64,000 bases of DNA from Poindextera sp965277425. Its GTDB lineage: Bacteria; Pseudomonadota; Alphaproteobacteria; Caulobacterales; Caulobacteraceae. The translations under genes were made by a program, and so were the position numbers. The stretch is from positions 310,001 to 374,000 of the forward strand of contig CBDICR010000005.1 in the NCBI GenBank assembly GCA_965277425.1, read 5' to 3'. The notes below the pieces were generated by a model. The model ran no database searches. It was given only the letters and a program-made list of their open reading frames with translations, and was not told the origin of the DNA. Shown piece after piece: positions 50,851 to 60,359 of the stretch; the first letter of the stretch is position 1, and the number at the start of each line of letters is the position of its first letter.

Positions 50851-51089
50851 CTTCAAGGGACTGACACCGCAACGATCGCTCCGCCAAGCGCAATATAGGC
50901 CAGAACGATCAGGGCGAGGCCAGCGAGGACCTCGCAGCGCTCTGCACAGGACTAAACCAGGCGCGGTCTTCGACGCAGCGCCGACGCAGCGACGTCTCGT
51001 CCAAACATGGACTTTGAAGTATCGTGGGCTGCTCATGATCGATTAGGCGCTCGTTCGAGATGCCCGAGCGCCCGAACATTCCCGGTTGA

Positions 51090-51380
51090 ATGCCGATAAA
51101 GAAGACTGACATCGTTCACGTTCGACAGCTGAAGCGACTGGGTCGCTATCGGCTGAAGCTCTGGTTCACCGACAGCCTCGCAGGCGAATGGGATTTTTCC
51201 GAGCTGGCCCGGCGGCAAGGGCCGATGGTCCAGCCGTTCGAGGATCCGGCCTATTTCGACCGGGTGTTCCTGGAAATGGGCGCGCTCACCTGGCCGAACG
51301 GCTACGACTGGAGCCCCGAGGCGCTGCATGCGGACATGGCGGCCGCCGGAGCGCTGTCGCCCGAGGCCGTCCCGGCTTGA
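51090..51380 (+). CDS. DUF2442 domain-containing protein
   Basis: 96 residues. KLWFTDSLAGEWDFSEL and the final ALTWPNGYDWSPEALHADM are the DUF2442 pattern. These small proteins often travel with toxin-antitoxin or DUF4160 genes; no DUF4160 partner is seen here, so it stands alone. Start ATG 51090. Function unknown. Confidence 0.85.
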   Translation: MPIKKTDIVHVRQLKRLGRYRLKLWFTDSLAGEWDFSELARRQGPMVQPFEDPAYFDRVFLEMGALTWPNGYDWSPEALHADMAAAGALSPEAVPA

Positions 51381-51420
51381 CGCGCATCATCCAGCAGGAC
51401 GTTCGCGATCTTGGGCCGCG

Positions 51421-52827
51421 CTAAAGCGCCTTCAATATGCCCTCGACCATCTTCTTGGCGTCGGCGAACAGCATCATGGTGTTGTCGCGGAAGAAGAGTT
51501 CGTTCTCGACCCCGGCATAGCCGGAGCCCATGCCGCGCTTGACGAAAAGGACCGTGCGGGCCTTTTCGACGTCCAGTATCGGCATGCCGAAGATCGGCGA
51601 CTTGGGATCGGTCTTGGCGGCCGGATTGGTCACGTCGTTGGCGCCGATGACGAAGGCGACGTCGGCGGCCGGAAACTCGGCGTTGATGTCCTCAAGCTCG
51701 AACACTTCGTCGTAAGGGACGTTCGCCTCGGCCAGGAGCACGTTCATATGGCCGGGCATGCGGCCGGCGACCGGGTGGATGGCGTACTTCACCTCGACCC
51801 CCTCGGCCTTCAGCTTGTCGGCCATCTCGCGCAAGGCGTGCTGGGCCTGGGCCACCGCCATGCCGTAGCCCGGCACGATGATCACCTTGGAGGCGTTCTT
51901 CATGATGAAGGCGGCGTCCTCGGCCGAGCCCTGCTTGACGGGCCGGGTTTCCGCCGCGCCCGCCGCCGCGACCTCGCCGCCGAAGCCGCCCAGGATCACC
52001 GAGATGAAGGAGCGGTTCATGCCCTTGCACATGATGTAGCTGAGGATCGCCCCCGACGAGCCGACCAGGGCGCCGGTGATGATCAGGGTGACATTCTCCA
52101 GCGTGAAGCCCAGCGCCGCCGCCGCCCAGCCGGAATAGGAATTCAGCATCGAGACCACGACCGGCATGTCGGCGCCGCCGATGGGCACGATCAGGGTGAC
52201 GCCGGCGATCACGGCCACGGCGAAGACGCCCCAAAAGGCCCATTTCGCCTCGCCGCCGCTGATGGCCAGGATGACGATCAGCGCCACCACGCCGGCGGCG
52301 ATGGCGATGTTGAGCAGGTGCCGCGCCGGCAGGATGATCGGCGCGCCGCTCATATTGCCGTTCAGCTTGGCGAAGGCGATCAGCGAGCCGGTGAAGGTCA
52401 CCGCGCCGATGGCGGCGCCGATGGAGAGCTCGATCAGGCTTTCCAGCTTGACGCCATGGGCCACGGCGATGCCATAGGCCGACGGGGTGTAGAGGGCCGC
52501 TGCGGCCACCAGGCAAGCCGCCAGGCCCACCAGCGAGTGGAAGGCGGCCACCAGCTGCGGCATGGCTGTCATCTGCACGCGGCGCGCAATGACAGCGCCG
52601 ACGCTGCCGCCAATGGCGACGCCGCCGCAGATCAGGATCAGGGTGGTCGCGTCCAGCGCCCCGCCCTTCCACAGGGTGAGCAGGGTGGTGGCGACCGCGA
52701 TCGCCATGCCGATCATGCCGAGCTGATTGCCGCGCCGGCTGGTCACCGGGCTGGACAGCCCGCGCAGGGCCAGGATGAAGAGGACGCCCGAGACGATATA
52801 GGCGATGGCGGCGAGGTTGGCGCTCAC
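51421..52827 (-). CDS. pntB: NAD(P) transhydrogenase subunit beta
   Basis: 468 residues. Nine or so membrane segments (about 1-260) form the proton channel, followed by the NADP(H)-binding dIII domain (VIIVPGYGMAVAQAQHALREM and the IGANDVTNPAA motif). It couples hydride transfer from NADH to NADP+ with proton movement across the inner membrane. The ATG overlaps the pntAB stop by four bases. Confidence 0.95.
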   Translation of the reverse strand: MSANLAAIAYIVSGVLFILALRGLSSPVTSRRGNQLGMIGMAIAVATTLLTLWKGGALDATTLILICGGVAIGGSVGAVIARRVQMTAMPQLVAAFHSLVGLAACLVAAAALYTPSAYGIAVAHGVKLESLIELSIGAAIGAVTFTGSLIAFAKLNGNMSGAPIILPARHLLNIAIAAGVVALIVILAISGGEAKWAFWGVFAVAVIAGVTLIVPIGGADMPVVVSMLNSYSGWAAAALGFTLENVTLIITGALVGSSGAILSYIMCKGMNRSFISVILGGFGGEVAAAGAAETRPVKQGSAEDAAFIMKNASKVIIVPGYGMAVAQAQHALREMADKLKAEGVEVKYAIHPVAGRMPGHMNVLLAEANVPYDEVFELEDINAEFPAADVAFVIGANDVTNPAAKTDPKSPIFGMPILDVEKARTVLFVKRGMGSGYAGVENELFFRDNTMMLFADAKKMVEGILKAL

Positions 52828-53135
52828 GTCGCCCGGTCCTTCTTGCGGTACATGCCGAGCATGCGCTGGGTGACCAGAAAGCCGCCGAAGATGTTGACCG
52901 AGGCCAGGCCCGCGGCCACGGCGCCGGCGCCCTTGGAGATCCAGACCATGTGCCCCGTCCCGTGGGCGGCGGCGGCCAAGAGGGCGCCGACGATGATCAC
53001 CGAGGAGATGGCGTTGGTGACGGCCATCAGCGGCGTATGCAGGGCCGGCGTCACGCTCCAGACCACGTAATAGCCGACGAAGATGGCCAGCACGAAGATG
53101 GCCAGGCGGAAGACGGTGGGGTCGACGACATCCAT
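52824..53135 (-). CDS. pntAB: NAD(P) transhydrogenase subunit alpha part 2
   Basis: 103 residues with three membrane segments (about 10-27, 35-60, 65-95); HTPLMAVTNAISSVII is the conserved part of the dII domain. In alphaproteobacteria the alpha subunit is split in two polypeptides, as here. Two bases separate it from pntAA and it overlaps pntB. Confidence 0.94.
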   Translation of the reverse strand: MDVVDPTVFRLAIFVLAIFVGYYVVWSVTPALHTPLMAVTNAISSVIIVGALLAAAAHGTGHMVWISKGAGAVAAGLASVNIFGGFLVTQRMLGMYRKKDRAT

Positions 53136-53137
53136 GG

Positions 53138-54274
53138 TCAGGTCCCCTTGAAGGCCGGATGGGTGATGGCGCCGTCGTGGGTGAGCATCGAGCCTTTTAG
53201 GATCTCATCCTCCAGGTCGGGCGCCAGAGCGCCCTCGGCGTTCACCAAAAGGCCCACAAAGGCGACGAGGTTGCGGGCGTAGAGATTGGAGGCGTCGGCG
53301 GGAATGCGGGCCGGCAGGTTGGTGTAGCCGATGATCTTCACCCCGCCGATGTCGGCGATCTGGTCGGGCTTGGCGCCGGCGACATTGCCGCCCCGCTCCA
53401 CGGCCAGGTCGACCAGGACCGAGCCCGGCTTCATCGAGGCGCGCTGCTCGGCCGAGACCAGCTTAGGCGCCGGCCGGCCGGGGATCAGGGCGGTGGTGAT
53501 GACGATGTCCTGTTTTTTGATGTGGTCGGAAATCAGCGCGGCCTGCTTGGCCTGGTATTCGGCGCTCATCTCCTTGGCGTAGCCTTCCGCCGTCTCCGCC
53601 GCCTTGAACTCCTCGTCCTCGACCGCGATGAACTTGGCGCCCAGGCTTTCGACCTGTTCCTTGACCGCCGGGCGCACGTCGGTCGCCGTGACCACCGCCC
53701 CAAGCCGCCTGGCCGTGGCCACGGCCTGCAGGCCGGCCACGCCGGCGCCCATGACGAAGACCTTGGCCGGCGCGACCGTGCCCGCCGCCGTCATCATCAT
53801 CGGAAAGGCGCGGCCATAGACCGCCGCGGCCTCGATCACCGCCCGATAGCCGGCGAGATTGGCCTGGCTGGACAAGGCGTCCATGGCTTGCGCGCGGGTG
53901 ATGCGCGGGACGAACTCCATGGCGAAGGCTGAAACGCCCGCCGCCGCCAGAGCCTCCAGCAGGGGCCTTTCGGCGTAGGGGTCGAGCAGGCCGACCAGGA
54001 TCGCGCCGCGTTTGAGCGCCGCGACTTCGTCCTGAGCGGGGGCGCCCACCTTCAGCACGATGTCGGCGCTTTCGAGCGCGGCCTGGGCGGTCGGAGCGAT
54101 CTCCGCGCCTGCCGCGCTGTAGTCCGCATCCGGAATCGATGCGGCGAGCCCGGCGCGGGTCTCCACCGTGACCACAAGGCCGAGCCCGACAAGTTTTTTC
54201 ACCGTATCGGCGGTCGCCGCGACGCGGGCCTCGCCGTGCCGGTGTTCCCTGGTGATGGCGAGGCGCGCGCCCAT
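53138..54274 (-). CDS. pntAA: NAD(P) transhydrogenase subunit alpha part 1
   Basis: 378 residues from ATG 54274 (MGARLAITREHRHGEARVA), the soluble NAD(H)-binding dI domain. FVMGAGVAGLQAVATARRLGA is the Rossmann motif, QANLAGYRAVIEAA a family signature and LIPGRPAPKLV the flexible loop region. First of pntAA-pntAB-pntB. It supplies NADPH for biosynthesis and redox defence. Confidence 0.95.
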   Translation of the reverse strand: MGARLAITREHRHGEARVAATADTVKKLVGLGLVVTVETRAGLAASIPDADYSAAGAEIAPTAQAALESADIVLKVGAPAQDEVAALKRGAILVGLLDPYAERPLLEALAAAGVSAFAMEFVPRITRAQAMDALSSQANLAGYRAVIEAAAVYGRAFPMMMTAAGTVAPAKVFVMGAGVAGLQAVATARRLGAVVTATDVRPAVKEQVESLGAKFIAVEDEEFKAAETAEGYAKEMSAEYQAKQAALISDHIKKQDIVITTALIPGRPAPKLVSAEQRASMKPGSVLVDLAVERGGNVAGAKPDQIADIGGVKIIGYTNLPARIPADASNLYARNLVAFVGLLVNAEGALAPDLEDEILKGSMLTHDGAITHPAFKGT

Positions 54275-54314
54275 ACGGTTCAAATCTCTCCAGCCGCCGG
54301 CGCGGGCGGGATCG

Positions 54315-54551
54315 TCAATGCGTGGACGGCCGCTCGCGAAGGGCGAAGATTCCCACCGCGGACAGGAGCAGGCCGGCGATCAGCGCCTCGAAAAAGCCCG
54401 CGCCGGTGCAGAACCAGAGCGTCAGAAACAGGACCAGCACGGCCAGGTGCAGCGTCGCCCACTTGGTCGCGATCATCACCGAGTGGAAGGTGGTCCTCTG
54501 CTCGTGGATGTCCTGCTCGCCGCGATGATAGTCTGAAGCCGGCTCGGCCAT
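54315..54551 (-). CDS. aa3-type cytochrome c oxidase subunit IV
   Basis: 78 residues from ATG 54551 (MAEPASDYHRGEQDIHEQ). One short cytosolic stretch, then a membrane helix at about 26-48 and a second at about 52-70. The pattern FHSVMIATKWATLHLAVLVLFLTLWF fits the alphaproteobacterial cox subunit IV family (PF07835) and its frequent placement just upstream of the pnt operon. The catalytic subunits are not in this window. Confidence 0.85.
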   Translation of the reverse strand: MAEPASDYHRGEQDIHEQRTTFHSVMIATKWATLHLAVLVLFLTLWFCTGAGFFEALIAGLLLSAVGIFALRERPSTH

Positions 54552-54649
54552 GCGCATCCCTCTCACGCTGACGTGTTCGATGAGGGCGACTATACTAATG
54601 CGGGCCGGCGCTCAAGGCGGCGGAGGCTGTCCGGCGCGCCTGGGCGGCG

Positions 54650-55615
54650 TTACGGCCAGCCGATCAGCAGCGCCCGGATCGCCGAGACCAGGGCCAGGGG
54701 CTGATCGACCATGATGTGATGCTCGGAATCGGGGATGATCACCTTGCTGATCCCCTTGAGCAGGCCGTCCGGATCGCCGTGCTGGAAGCGGCCCATCACC
54801 TTCGAATTCTCGCCGAAAATATGCACCAGCGGCGTTGCGCTGTCTTCCAGCGCCAGCGAACTCATGGCGGTCCGGTCCAGCTTCGACCAGAGCTGCGGGT
54901 CGAATCGCCAGGTCCAGCCGTCGCCGCCGCCCTCAAGCGGGGCTCGCTTCAAGGAGCGCCGCGCGATGAAATCGGCGATGAAGGTGTTCGTGCAGCCTTG
55001 GGCGGGCATGAAACGAAAGCGCGCCAGCGCCGCCTCCAGAGTCGGATAGACCCGGTTGGGCGAGGTGCGCATCTGCGGCTGGCGAAAGCCTTCGGTCGCC
55101 GGCGGCGGGCCGCCGAAGCCGGTGTCGACCAGGATGGCGCCGCGCATCCACTCAGGATATTTGCGCGCAGCGTAGAAGACCTGGCTGCCGCCGAAGGAGT
55201 GGCCGATGAAGATCGGCTTGGCCGGCGCGTCATAGAGACCCGCCGCCTGCGCGCCGCCGCGGACCTCCTGGGCGAAGGTCTCGAACGAATAGTCCTCGCG
55301 CCAGTCCGAGGCTCCCATGCCCGAAAGCGAAACCGCCGCCACCCGGTAGTCGTCCGCCAGATAGGGCGCGATGAAGCTCCACCAGTCGGCGTGGGCGCTG
55401 TTGCCGTGCACCAGGATCAGGCCCGGCTTGCCGCGCTCGCCCCAGGCCAGGAGCTCGATCTTGGCGCCCAGCACCTCGACGAAGGACCGCTCGGGCTCCT
55501 GGGCGATCGCCCGGTCGAACCATTTCGGGGCGGGCGGCTCGGCCCCCTCGAACACCGCCAGCGGCGCTTCGCCAGGCTCGTTCCAGTTCGGCGCGGCCGA
55601 TTGATCGTCGGGCAT
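54650..55615 (-). CDS. Alpha/beta hydrolase
   Basis: 321 residues. LILVHGNSAHADWWSF (oxyanion region), SLSGMGASDW, the nucleophile elbow FIGHSFGGSQV and the C-terminal DSEHHIMVDQP histidine complete an alpha/beta-hydrolase triad. Extended N-terminus (about 55 residues) without a signal peptide. Possible epoxide hydrolase or lipase relative; the substrate cannot be told. Single gene. Confidence 0.85.
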   Translation of the reverse strand: MPDDQSAAPNWNEPGEAPLAVFEGAEPPAPKWFDRAIAQEPERSFVEVLGAKIELLAWGERGKPGLILVHGNSAHADWWSFIAPYLADDYRVAAVSLSGMGASDWREDYSFETFAQEVRGGAQAAGLYDAPAKPIFIGHSFGGSQVFYAARKYPEWMRGAILVDTGFGGPPPATEGFRQPQMRTSPNRVYPTLEAALARFRFMPAQGCTNTFIADFIARRSLKRAPLEGGGDGWTWRFDPQLWSKLDRTAMSSLALEDSATPLVHIFGENSKVMGRFQHGDPDGLLKGISKVIIPDSEHHIMVDQPLALVSAIRALLIGWP

Positions 55616-55724
55616 TCCAAATCCTCAAAGTCCAAATACGCGACGCGCTTTCAAAGAAAGCCCGCGCTTCAATAGGTTTTCCGCCAACCCGGCGTCGCCG
55701 AGCGGCCTTAAGACCAGCCCCGGC

Positions 55725-57527
55725 TCAAACGAGCCCTTCGAATTCGTCCACCAGCCGCTCCAACCGCGTGCAGCCGGACTCCCAAAACGCCTTTTGCCTC
55801 GGATCGAGGCCGAACGGCCTCAAGGCCTCGACATAGGTGCGCGCGCCGCCCGCCGCCAGCAAATCCTCGTAAAGCGGCGCGAAGCCCTCCGGGTCCCGCC
55901 GGCGCGCCTCGGCCAAGGCCTCGACCAGCAGGTTTCCGAAGGCATAGGCATAGACATAGAAGGGCGCGTGCACGAAGTGGCTGACATAGGCCCAATAGAC
56001 CTCATAGCCGGGGTTCAGCTTCACCGCCGGGCCGAGGCTTTCCCCCATGACCTCCAGCCACAGGCCGCCGATGTGCTCGGCCGAGAGTTCGCCTTGCGCT
56101 CGCGCGTCGTGAAAACGGGTCTCGAAGCGGTGGAAGGCGATCTGCCGCACAATGGTGTTCAGGCCGTCCTCGATCTTGCCGGCCAGCAGCGCGCGGCGAT
56201 CGGCGGGCGCGGCCTCGGCCAGCAGCCGCTCGAACACCAGGCCCTCGCCGAAGATGGACGCGGTCTCGGCCAGCGTCAGCGGCGTGTCCGCCAAGAGCGT
56301 GCCCAGCGGCGCGGCCAGGGTCTGATGCACCGCATGGCCAAGCTCGTGCGCCAGGGTCAGCACGTCGCGCCGCTCGCCCATATAGTTGAGGAAGACGTAA
56401 GGGTGCCGGTCGGCCGTCACCGGATGCGAATAGGCGCCGGACGATTTGCCGGGCCTAGGCCTGGCGTCGATCCAGGGCTGTTCGAAAAAGACCCGCGCCC
56501 GGTCGGCGAAGGCCGGCGCCAGCGAGGCGTAGGCGTCCAGCACGATGACCTTGGCCTCGTCCCAGCCGTAGCGGCGCGGCGCCGCGGCGTCGAGCGGCGC
56601 GTTGCGATCCCAATAGTCCAGATGGGTCCGGCCCATCAGCCTGGCCTTCAGGGCGTAGTAGCGGTGCGAGATGGAGGGGTAATGCTCCACCACCGCTGCT
56701 TCGAGCGCGTCCACGGACTGGGCGTCGACCTCATTGGCCAGGTGGCGCGAAGCGGCGGGATTGGCGAGCTTGCGCCACCGATCCTCCACCCGTTTTTCCG
56801 CGGCGATGGTGTTCAGCGCCAGACCGAGGATCGGTGTCTGCGCCTCGAGCGCCCTGGCCAGGGCGCCGGCCGCTTGCTTGCGCCGCGCCCCGTCTGGATC
56901 CGACAGCCGGTTCAGCGCCTCGGCCAGGGTCAGGTTTTCGCGTCCGGCGCGCACCACCAGCCGGCTCAAGGTCTCGTCGTAGAGCCGGCTCCAATTGGCC
57001 ACCGCGGGCGCGCGATCGACCAGCAGCCGCTCGAGATCGGCGGAAAGCTCGTGCGGCCGGCTAAGCCGCACCCGACGTAGCCACGGACGCCAGCGCTCCG
57101 CCTGTGGGTCAGCGGCGAGGGCGGCTTCGATCTCCGACTCCTCCAGTTCGTTCAGCTCGAGCGTGAAGAACAGGCTCTGCGCGCCGATCTCGGCCGAGCG
57201 GCCGCGGATGTCGGACTCGAACTTGGCCCAGGCCGGATCGTCGCGCGCGGTCGAGGTCGCCAGGGACGCATAGGCGCCGACCGCCCAGAGCCGGTTCGTC
57301 GCCTGTTCGTAGAGGTCGACCCCCTCGGCCAGCAACCGCCCCAACTGTTTGGGCTCTGTGCGGGCGGCGACGAATTTTCCCTTCAGCCGCACGAGGGCGT
57401 CGCTCGTCGAGACCGCTTCGACCAGGGTCGCCTCGATGCGAGGATCGTCGCGGCTAGCGAAGAGATCGTCCAGCCGCCATTCGGGAAGCGCCTCGCTGGA
57501 GGCCTCGGGTTTCGTATGTGAGGTCAT
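55725..57527 (-). CDS. pepF: M3 family oligoendopeptidase F
   Basis: 600-residue zinc metallopeptidase. The HELGH motif at 394-398 gives the two zinc histidines and catalytic glutamate; the third ligand glutamate is in SIFGEGLVFERLL. N-terminal PepF-type helical domain and EVYWAYVSHFVHAPFYVY (substrate loop) are typical. It degrades short peptides in the cytosol. Single gene facing away from the sigma-54 regulator. Confidence 0.94.
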   Translation of the reverse strand: MTSHTKPEASSEALPEWRLDDLFASRDDPRIEATLVEAVSTSDALVRLKGKFVAARTEPKQLGRLLAEGVDLYEQATNRLWAVGAYASLATSTARDDPAWAKFESDIRGRSAEIGAQSLFFTLELNELEESEIEAALAADPQAERWRPWLRRVRLSRPHELSADLERLLVDRAPAVANWSRLYDETLSRLVVRAGRENLTLAEALNRLSDPDGARRKQAAGALARALEAQTPILGLALNTIAAEKRVEDRWRKLANPAASRHLANEVDAQSVDALEAAVVEHYPSISHRYYALKARLMGRTHLDYWDRNAPLDAAAPRRYGWDEAKVIVLDAYASLAPAFADRARVFFEQPWIDARPRPGKSSGAYSHPVTADRHPYVFLNYMGERRDVLTLAHELGHAVHQTLAAPLGTLLADTPLTLAETASIFGEGLVFERLLAEAAPADRRALLAGKIEDGLNTIVRQIAFHRFETRFHDARAQGELSAEHIGGLWLEVMGESLGPAVKLNPGYEVYWAYVSHFVHAPFYVYAYAFGNLLVEALAEARRRDPEGFAPLYEDLLAAGGARTYVEALRPFGLDPRQKAFWESGCTRLERLVDEFEGLV

Positions 57528-57692
57528 GGAAAACCTATGCCGCGCCAGCCGCCGCCCCGCAATTGAAAGCCTAGCGGCGCCGGGCGCCGTTAACCTCCCG
57601 CTCAGCTCTGCGAAACCCCGCCTTTACCTGCGGCGGTTAAAACGACCGCAACGATCAGCCGTCCCGAACAAGGCGCGGCGATTTCTCGGTGG

Positions 57693-59153
57693 ATGAGTGA
57701 CTCAATGGCCAAGACGGTTCTCGTCGTTGACGACGATCCGACCCAGCGGCGGCTGATCCAGGCCGTTCTGGAGCGCGAGGGCCTGGCTGTGGCCCATGCC
57801 GAGACGGGCGAACAGGCGATCGACCGGCTGGTAGGCGGGGCTGCGGCCGACGCCATCATGCTCGACCTGAACATGCCGGGCCTCGGCGGCCTGGGCGCCT
57901 TGAAGGAGCTGCGTTCGCGCGGCTTCAACCAGCCGGTGGTGGTGCTGACCGCGACCGGCGGCATCGACACCGTTGTGCAGGCCATGCAGGCGGGCGCGCA
58001 GGACTTCTTCGTCAAGCCGGCTTCGCCGGAGCGGATCATGGTCTCGATCCGCAACGCCCTGCAGATGGGCGACCTGAAGGGCGAGGTCGATCGCCTGAAG
58101 AAGCGCGCCGGCGGCCGCATCACCTTTTCCGAGCTGATCGGCGCCTCGCCGGCCATGTCGGTGGTCATGCGGCTGGGCGAGCGGGCGGCCAAGTCGAACA
58201 TCCCCATCCTGCTGCTGGGCGAAAGCGGCGTCGGCAAGGAGCAGATCGCGCGCGCCGTGCACGGCGGCTCGGATCGGGCCGGCAAGCCGATGGTCACCGT
58301 CAACTGTGGCGCCATCCCGGAGAACCTGGTCGAATCCATCCTGTTCGGTCACGAAAAGGGCAGCTTCACCGGCGCCACCGACAAGCATTTGGGCAAGTTC
58401 CAGGAGGCCAATGGCGGGGTTCTCTTCCTCGACGAGATCGGCGAATTGCCGCTGGACATGCAGGTCAAGCTGCTGCGCGCCCTGCAGGAGAGCGAGATCG
58501 ACCCGATCGGCTCCAAACGCTCCCAGCGCGTCGATGTGCGCATCATCTCGGCGACCAATCGCGACCTCGCCCAGCAGGTGGCGGAAGGCCGCTTCCGCGA
58601 AGACCTCTATTATCGCCTGAACGTCTTCCCCATCGAGCTGCCGCCGCTGCGGGCTCGCCGCGAGGACATTGCGGCCCTGACCGAGCACTTCATCCGCCGC
58701 TTCAATGTCGAGGAGGGCAAGCGGGTGCAGGGCGCCACGGCCGAGACCATGGCCCTGCTGCAGGCGCACGAATGGCCCGGCAATGTGCGCCAGCTGGAAA
58801 ACGCCATCTATCGCGCCATCGTGCTGTCGGACGCGCCCTATCTGCAGCCCTACGACTTCCCGGCCATATCCGGCCTCAACGCCCCCGCGCCGGAGATCCA
58901 CGCCGGCGCTCCGACGCCCAGCGTCCAGGAGCTGATGGACGAGCTGCCGACGGATTCGCCGGTGCGCATCCTCGACGAACGCGGCCATCTGCGCACGCTG
59001 GAGGATATCGAACGCGACCTGATCCAGCTGGCCATCGAGATCTATTCCGGCCACATGAGCGAAGTCGCCCGCCGCCTCGGCATCGGCCGCTCGACCCTCT
59101 ACCGCAAGGTCCGCGAACAGGGCCTGGACGGTATGCTGGAAGAGGCGGTCTAA
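57693..59153 (+). CDS. Sigma-54-dependent response regulator (TacA-like)
   Basis: 486 residues from ATG 57693, or 482 from 57705. Receiver domain (about 5-120) with VVDDDPTQRR, the phosphorylation site in MLDLNMPG and FVKP lysine; AAA domain (about 148-380) with Walker A GESGVGKE, GSFTGA at 223-228 in place of the canonical GAFTGA sigma-54 contact, and LDEIGELP; Fis-type helix-turn-helix (about 435-478). Overall it resembles TacA of Caulobacter, an activator of stalk genes phosphorylated by the ShkA-ShpA relay. Identification as TacA is an inference from order and similarity. Confidence 0.85.
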   Translation: MSDSMAKTVLVVDDDPTQRRLIQAVLEREGLAVAHAETGEQAIDRLVGGAAADAIMLDLNMPGLGGLGALKELRSRGFNQPVVVLTATGGIDTVVQAMQAGAQDFFVKPASPERIMVSIRNALQMGDLKGEVDRLKKRAGGRITFSELIGASPAMSVVMRLGERAAKSNIPILLLGESGVGKEQIARAVHGGSDRAGKPMVTVNCGAIPENLVESILFGHEKGSFTGATDKHLGKFQEANGGVLFLDEIGELPLDMQVKLLRALQESEIDPIGSKRSQRVDVRIISATNRDLAQQVAEGRFREDLYYRLNVFPIELPPLRARREDIAALTEHFIRRFNVEEGKRVQGATAETMALLQAHEWPGNVRQLENAIYRAIVLSDAPYLQPYDFPAISGLNAPAPEIHAGAPTPSVQELMDELPTDSPVRILDERGHLRTLEDIERDLIQLAIEIYSGHMSEVARRLGIGRSTLYRKVREQGLDGMLEEAV

Positions 59154-59172
59154 CCCCCCTTGCGGGAGAAGG
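59153..59172. repeat. Fragment of the CCCCTTGCGGG-type intergenic repeat
   Basis: The bases after the response regulator stop, CCCCCCTTGCGGGAGAAGG, share the CCCCTTGCGGG arm of the large palindrome at 10226-10372. The gap to pseC is only 24 bases, so the fragment fills almost all of it. Possibly a remnant of a mobile repeat. Confidence 0.45.
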
Positions 59173-59177
59173 AAACG

Positions 59178-60359
59178 TCAGTCCAGGCCCAGCACCTCGG
59201 CCAAGGCCTCAACCACCCGGTCGGGATCTGAGTCCGCCATCTCCGGAAAGAGCGGCAGACTGAGGCAGCGGGCGTAGTAGGCGTCGGCGCCCGGCAGGTC
59301 GAGGTCGCCGTACAGGTCCCGATAATAGGGCTGGCGATGAACCGGAATGTAGTGGACCTGGCTGCCGACGCCGCGGGCGGCCAGGCCGGCCATGACCTCG
59401 GCGCGGCTGAGGCCGGCGGCGGCGAAATCGATCAGCACGATGAAGAGATGCAGGGCCGGATCGCAGCCCGGCGGCGGCGCGATGGCGCGCACCACCGGCG
59501 ACAGCCGCGCCAGCAGAGTCCAGTAGCGGATGGTGAGCGCGCGCCGGCGACGGGCGAACCGCGGCAGCTTGGCGAGCTGGCTTAGGCCCAGCGCGCAGAG
59601 CACGTCCGGCAGGCGATAATTGTAGCCCAGGGCCTGCATCTCATAGAGCCAGGGCTCCGGCATGGGCGGCGGATCGCGGAACCGGTCCGGGTCGCGGACA
59701 ATCCCGTGACTGCGGAAAAGGCGCAGCCGTTCGGCGAGGCCCGCATCGTTGGTCGTCACCATGCCGCCCTCGGCGGTGGTGATGGTCTTGACCGGGTGGA
59801 AGGAGAAACAGGCCATGGTTCCGTGGCGGCCATCGCCGACCTGCTCGGCCATGGCGCCGAAGCTCATGGTCGAGCCCAGGGCGTGGCAGGCGTCCTCGAC
59901 CAGCGGCGCATCGCCGGCCAGGTGTTTGATCCCCGGCAGATCGACGGTCGCGCCCGCCAGGTGGACCGGCAGAACCGCCGCCAGCCGGCGGCCTTCGAGA
60001 CGACCGAGCGCGGCTTGAAAGGTCTGCGGCGTCATCAGCCCGGTATCGGGATCGACGTCGGCGAACACCACCTCGGCGCCCTGGTAGCGGGCGCAGTTGG
60101 CGGTGGCGGCGAAGGTGATGGCCGGCACGATCACCGACTCGTCCGGCTTCAGATCGAGCGCCAGCATGGCCAGGTGCAGGGCGGCGGTGCCGCTGGAACA
60201 GGCTGCGGCGTGGCGCGCGCCCACCGTCTCGGCGAAGGCCTGCTCGAACGCCTCGACCCGGGGCCCGGTTGTCAGGTAGTCGGCCCTGAGCGCGGCGACC
60301 ACCGCGGCGACGTCGTCATCCTCGATGGTCTGGCGGCCATAGGGAAGAAACTCAGCCAT
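59178..60359 (-). CDS. pseC: UDP-4-amino-4,6-dideoxy-N-acetyl-altrosamine transaminase
   Basis: 393 residues from ATG 60359 (MAEFLPYGRQTIEDDD). PLP aminotransferase of the DegT/DnrJ/EryC1 family; the internal aldimine lysine is Lys191 in FSFHPVKTIT and the PLP-binding aspartate is Asp157 in VEDACHALG. PseC (FlmB in Caulobacter) aminates the product of PseB, step two in pseudaminic acid synthesis for flagellin glycosylation. It overlaps pseB by eight bases. Confidence 0.92.
   Translation of the reverse strand: MAEFLPYGRQTIEDDDVAAVVAALRADYLTTGPRVEAFEQAFAETVGARHAAACSSGTAALHLAMLALDLKPDESVIVPAITFAATANCARYQGAEVVFADVDPDTGLMTPQTFQAALGRLEGRRLAAVLPVHLAGATVDLPGIKHLAGDAPLVEDACHALGSTMSFGAMAEQVGDGRHGTMACFSFHPVKTITTAEGGMVTTNDAGLAERLRLFRSHGIVRDPDRFRDPPPMPEPWLYEMQALGYNYRLPDVLCALGLSQLAKLPRFARRRRALTIRYWTLLARLSPVVRAIAPPPGCDPALHLFIVLIDFAAAGLSRAEVMAGLAARGVGSQVHYIPVHRQPYYRDLYGDLDLPGADAYYARCLSLPLFPEMADSDPDRVVEALAEVLGLD

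Noticed and set aside
51090..51380. DUF2442/DUF4160 toxin-antitoxin-like pair
   Set aside because: Only the DUF2442 gene is present; the flanking genes are a hydrolase and pntB.
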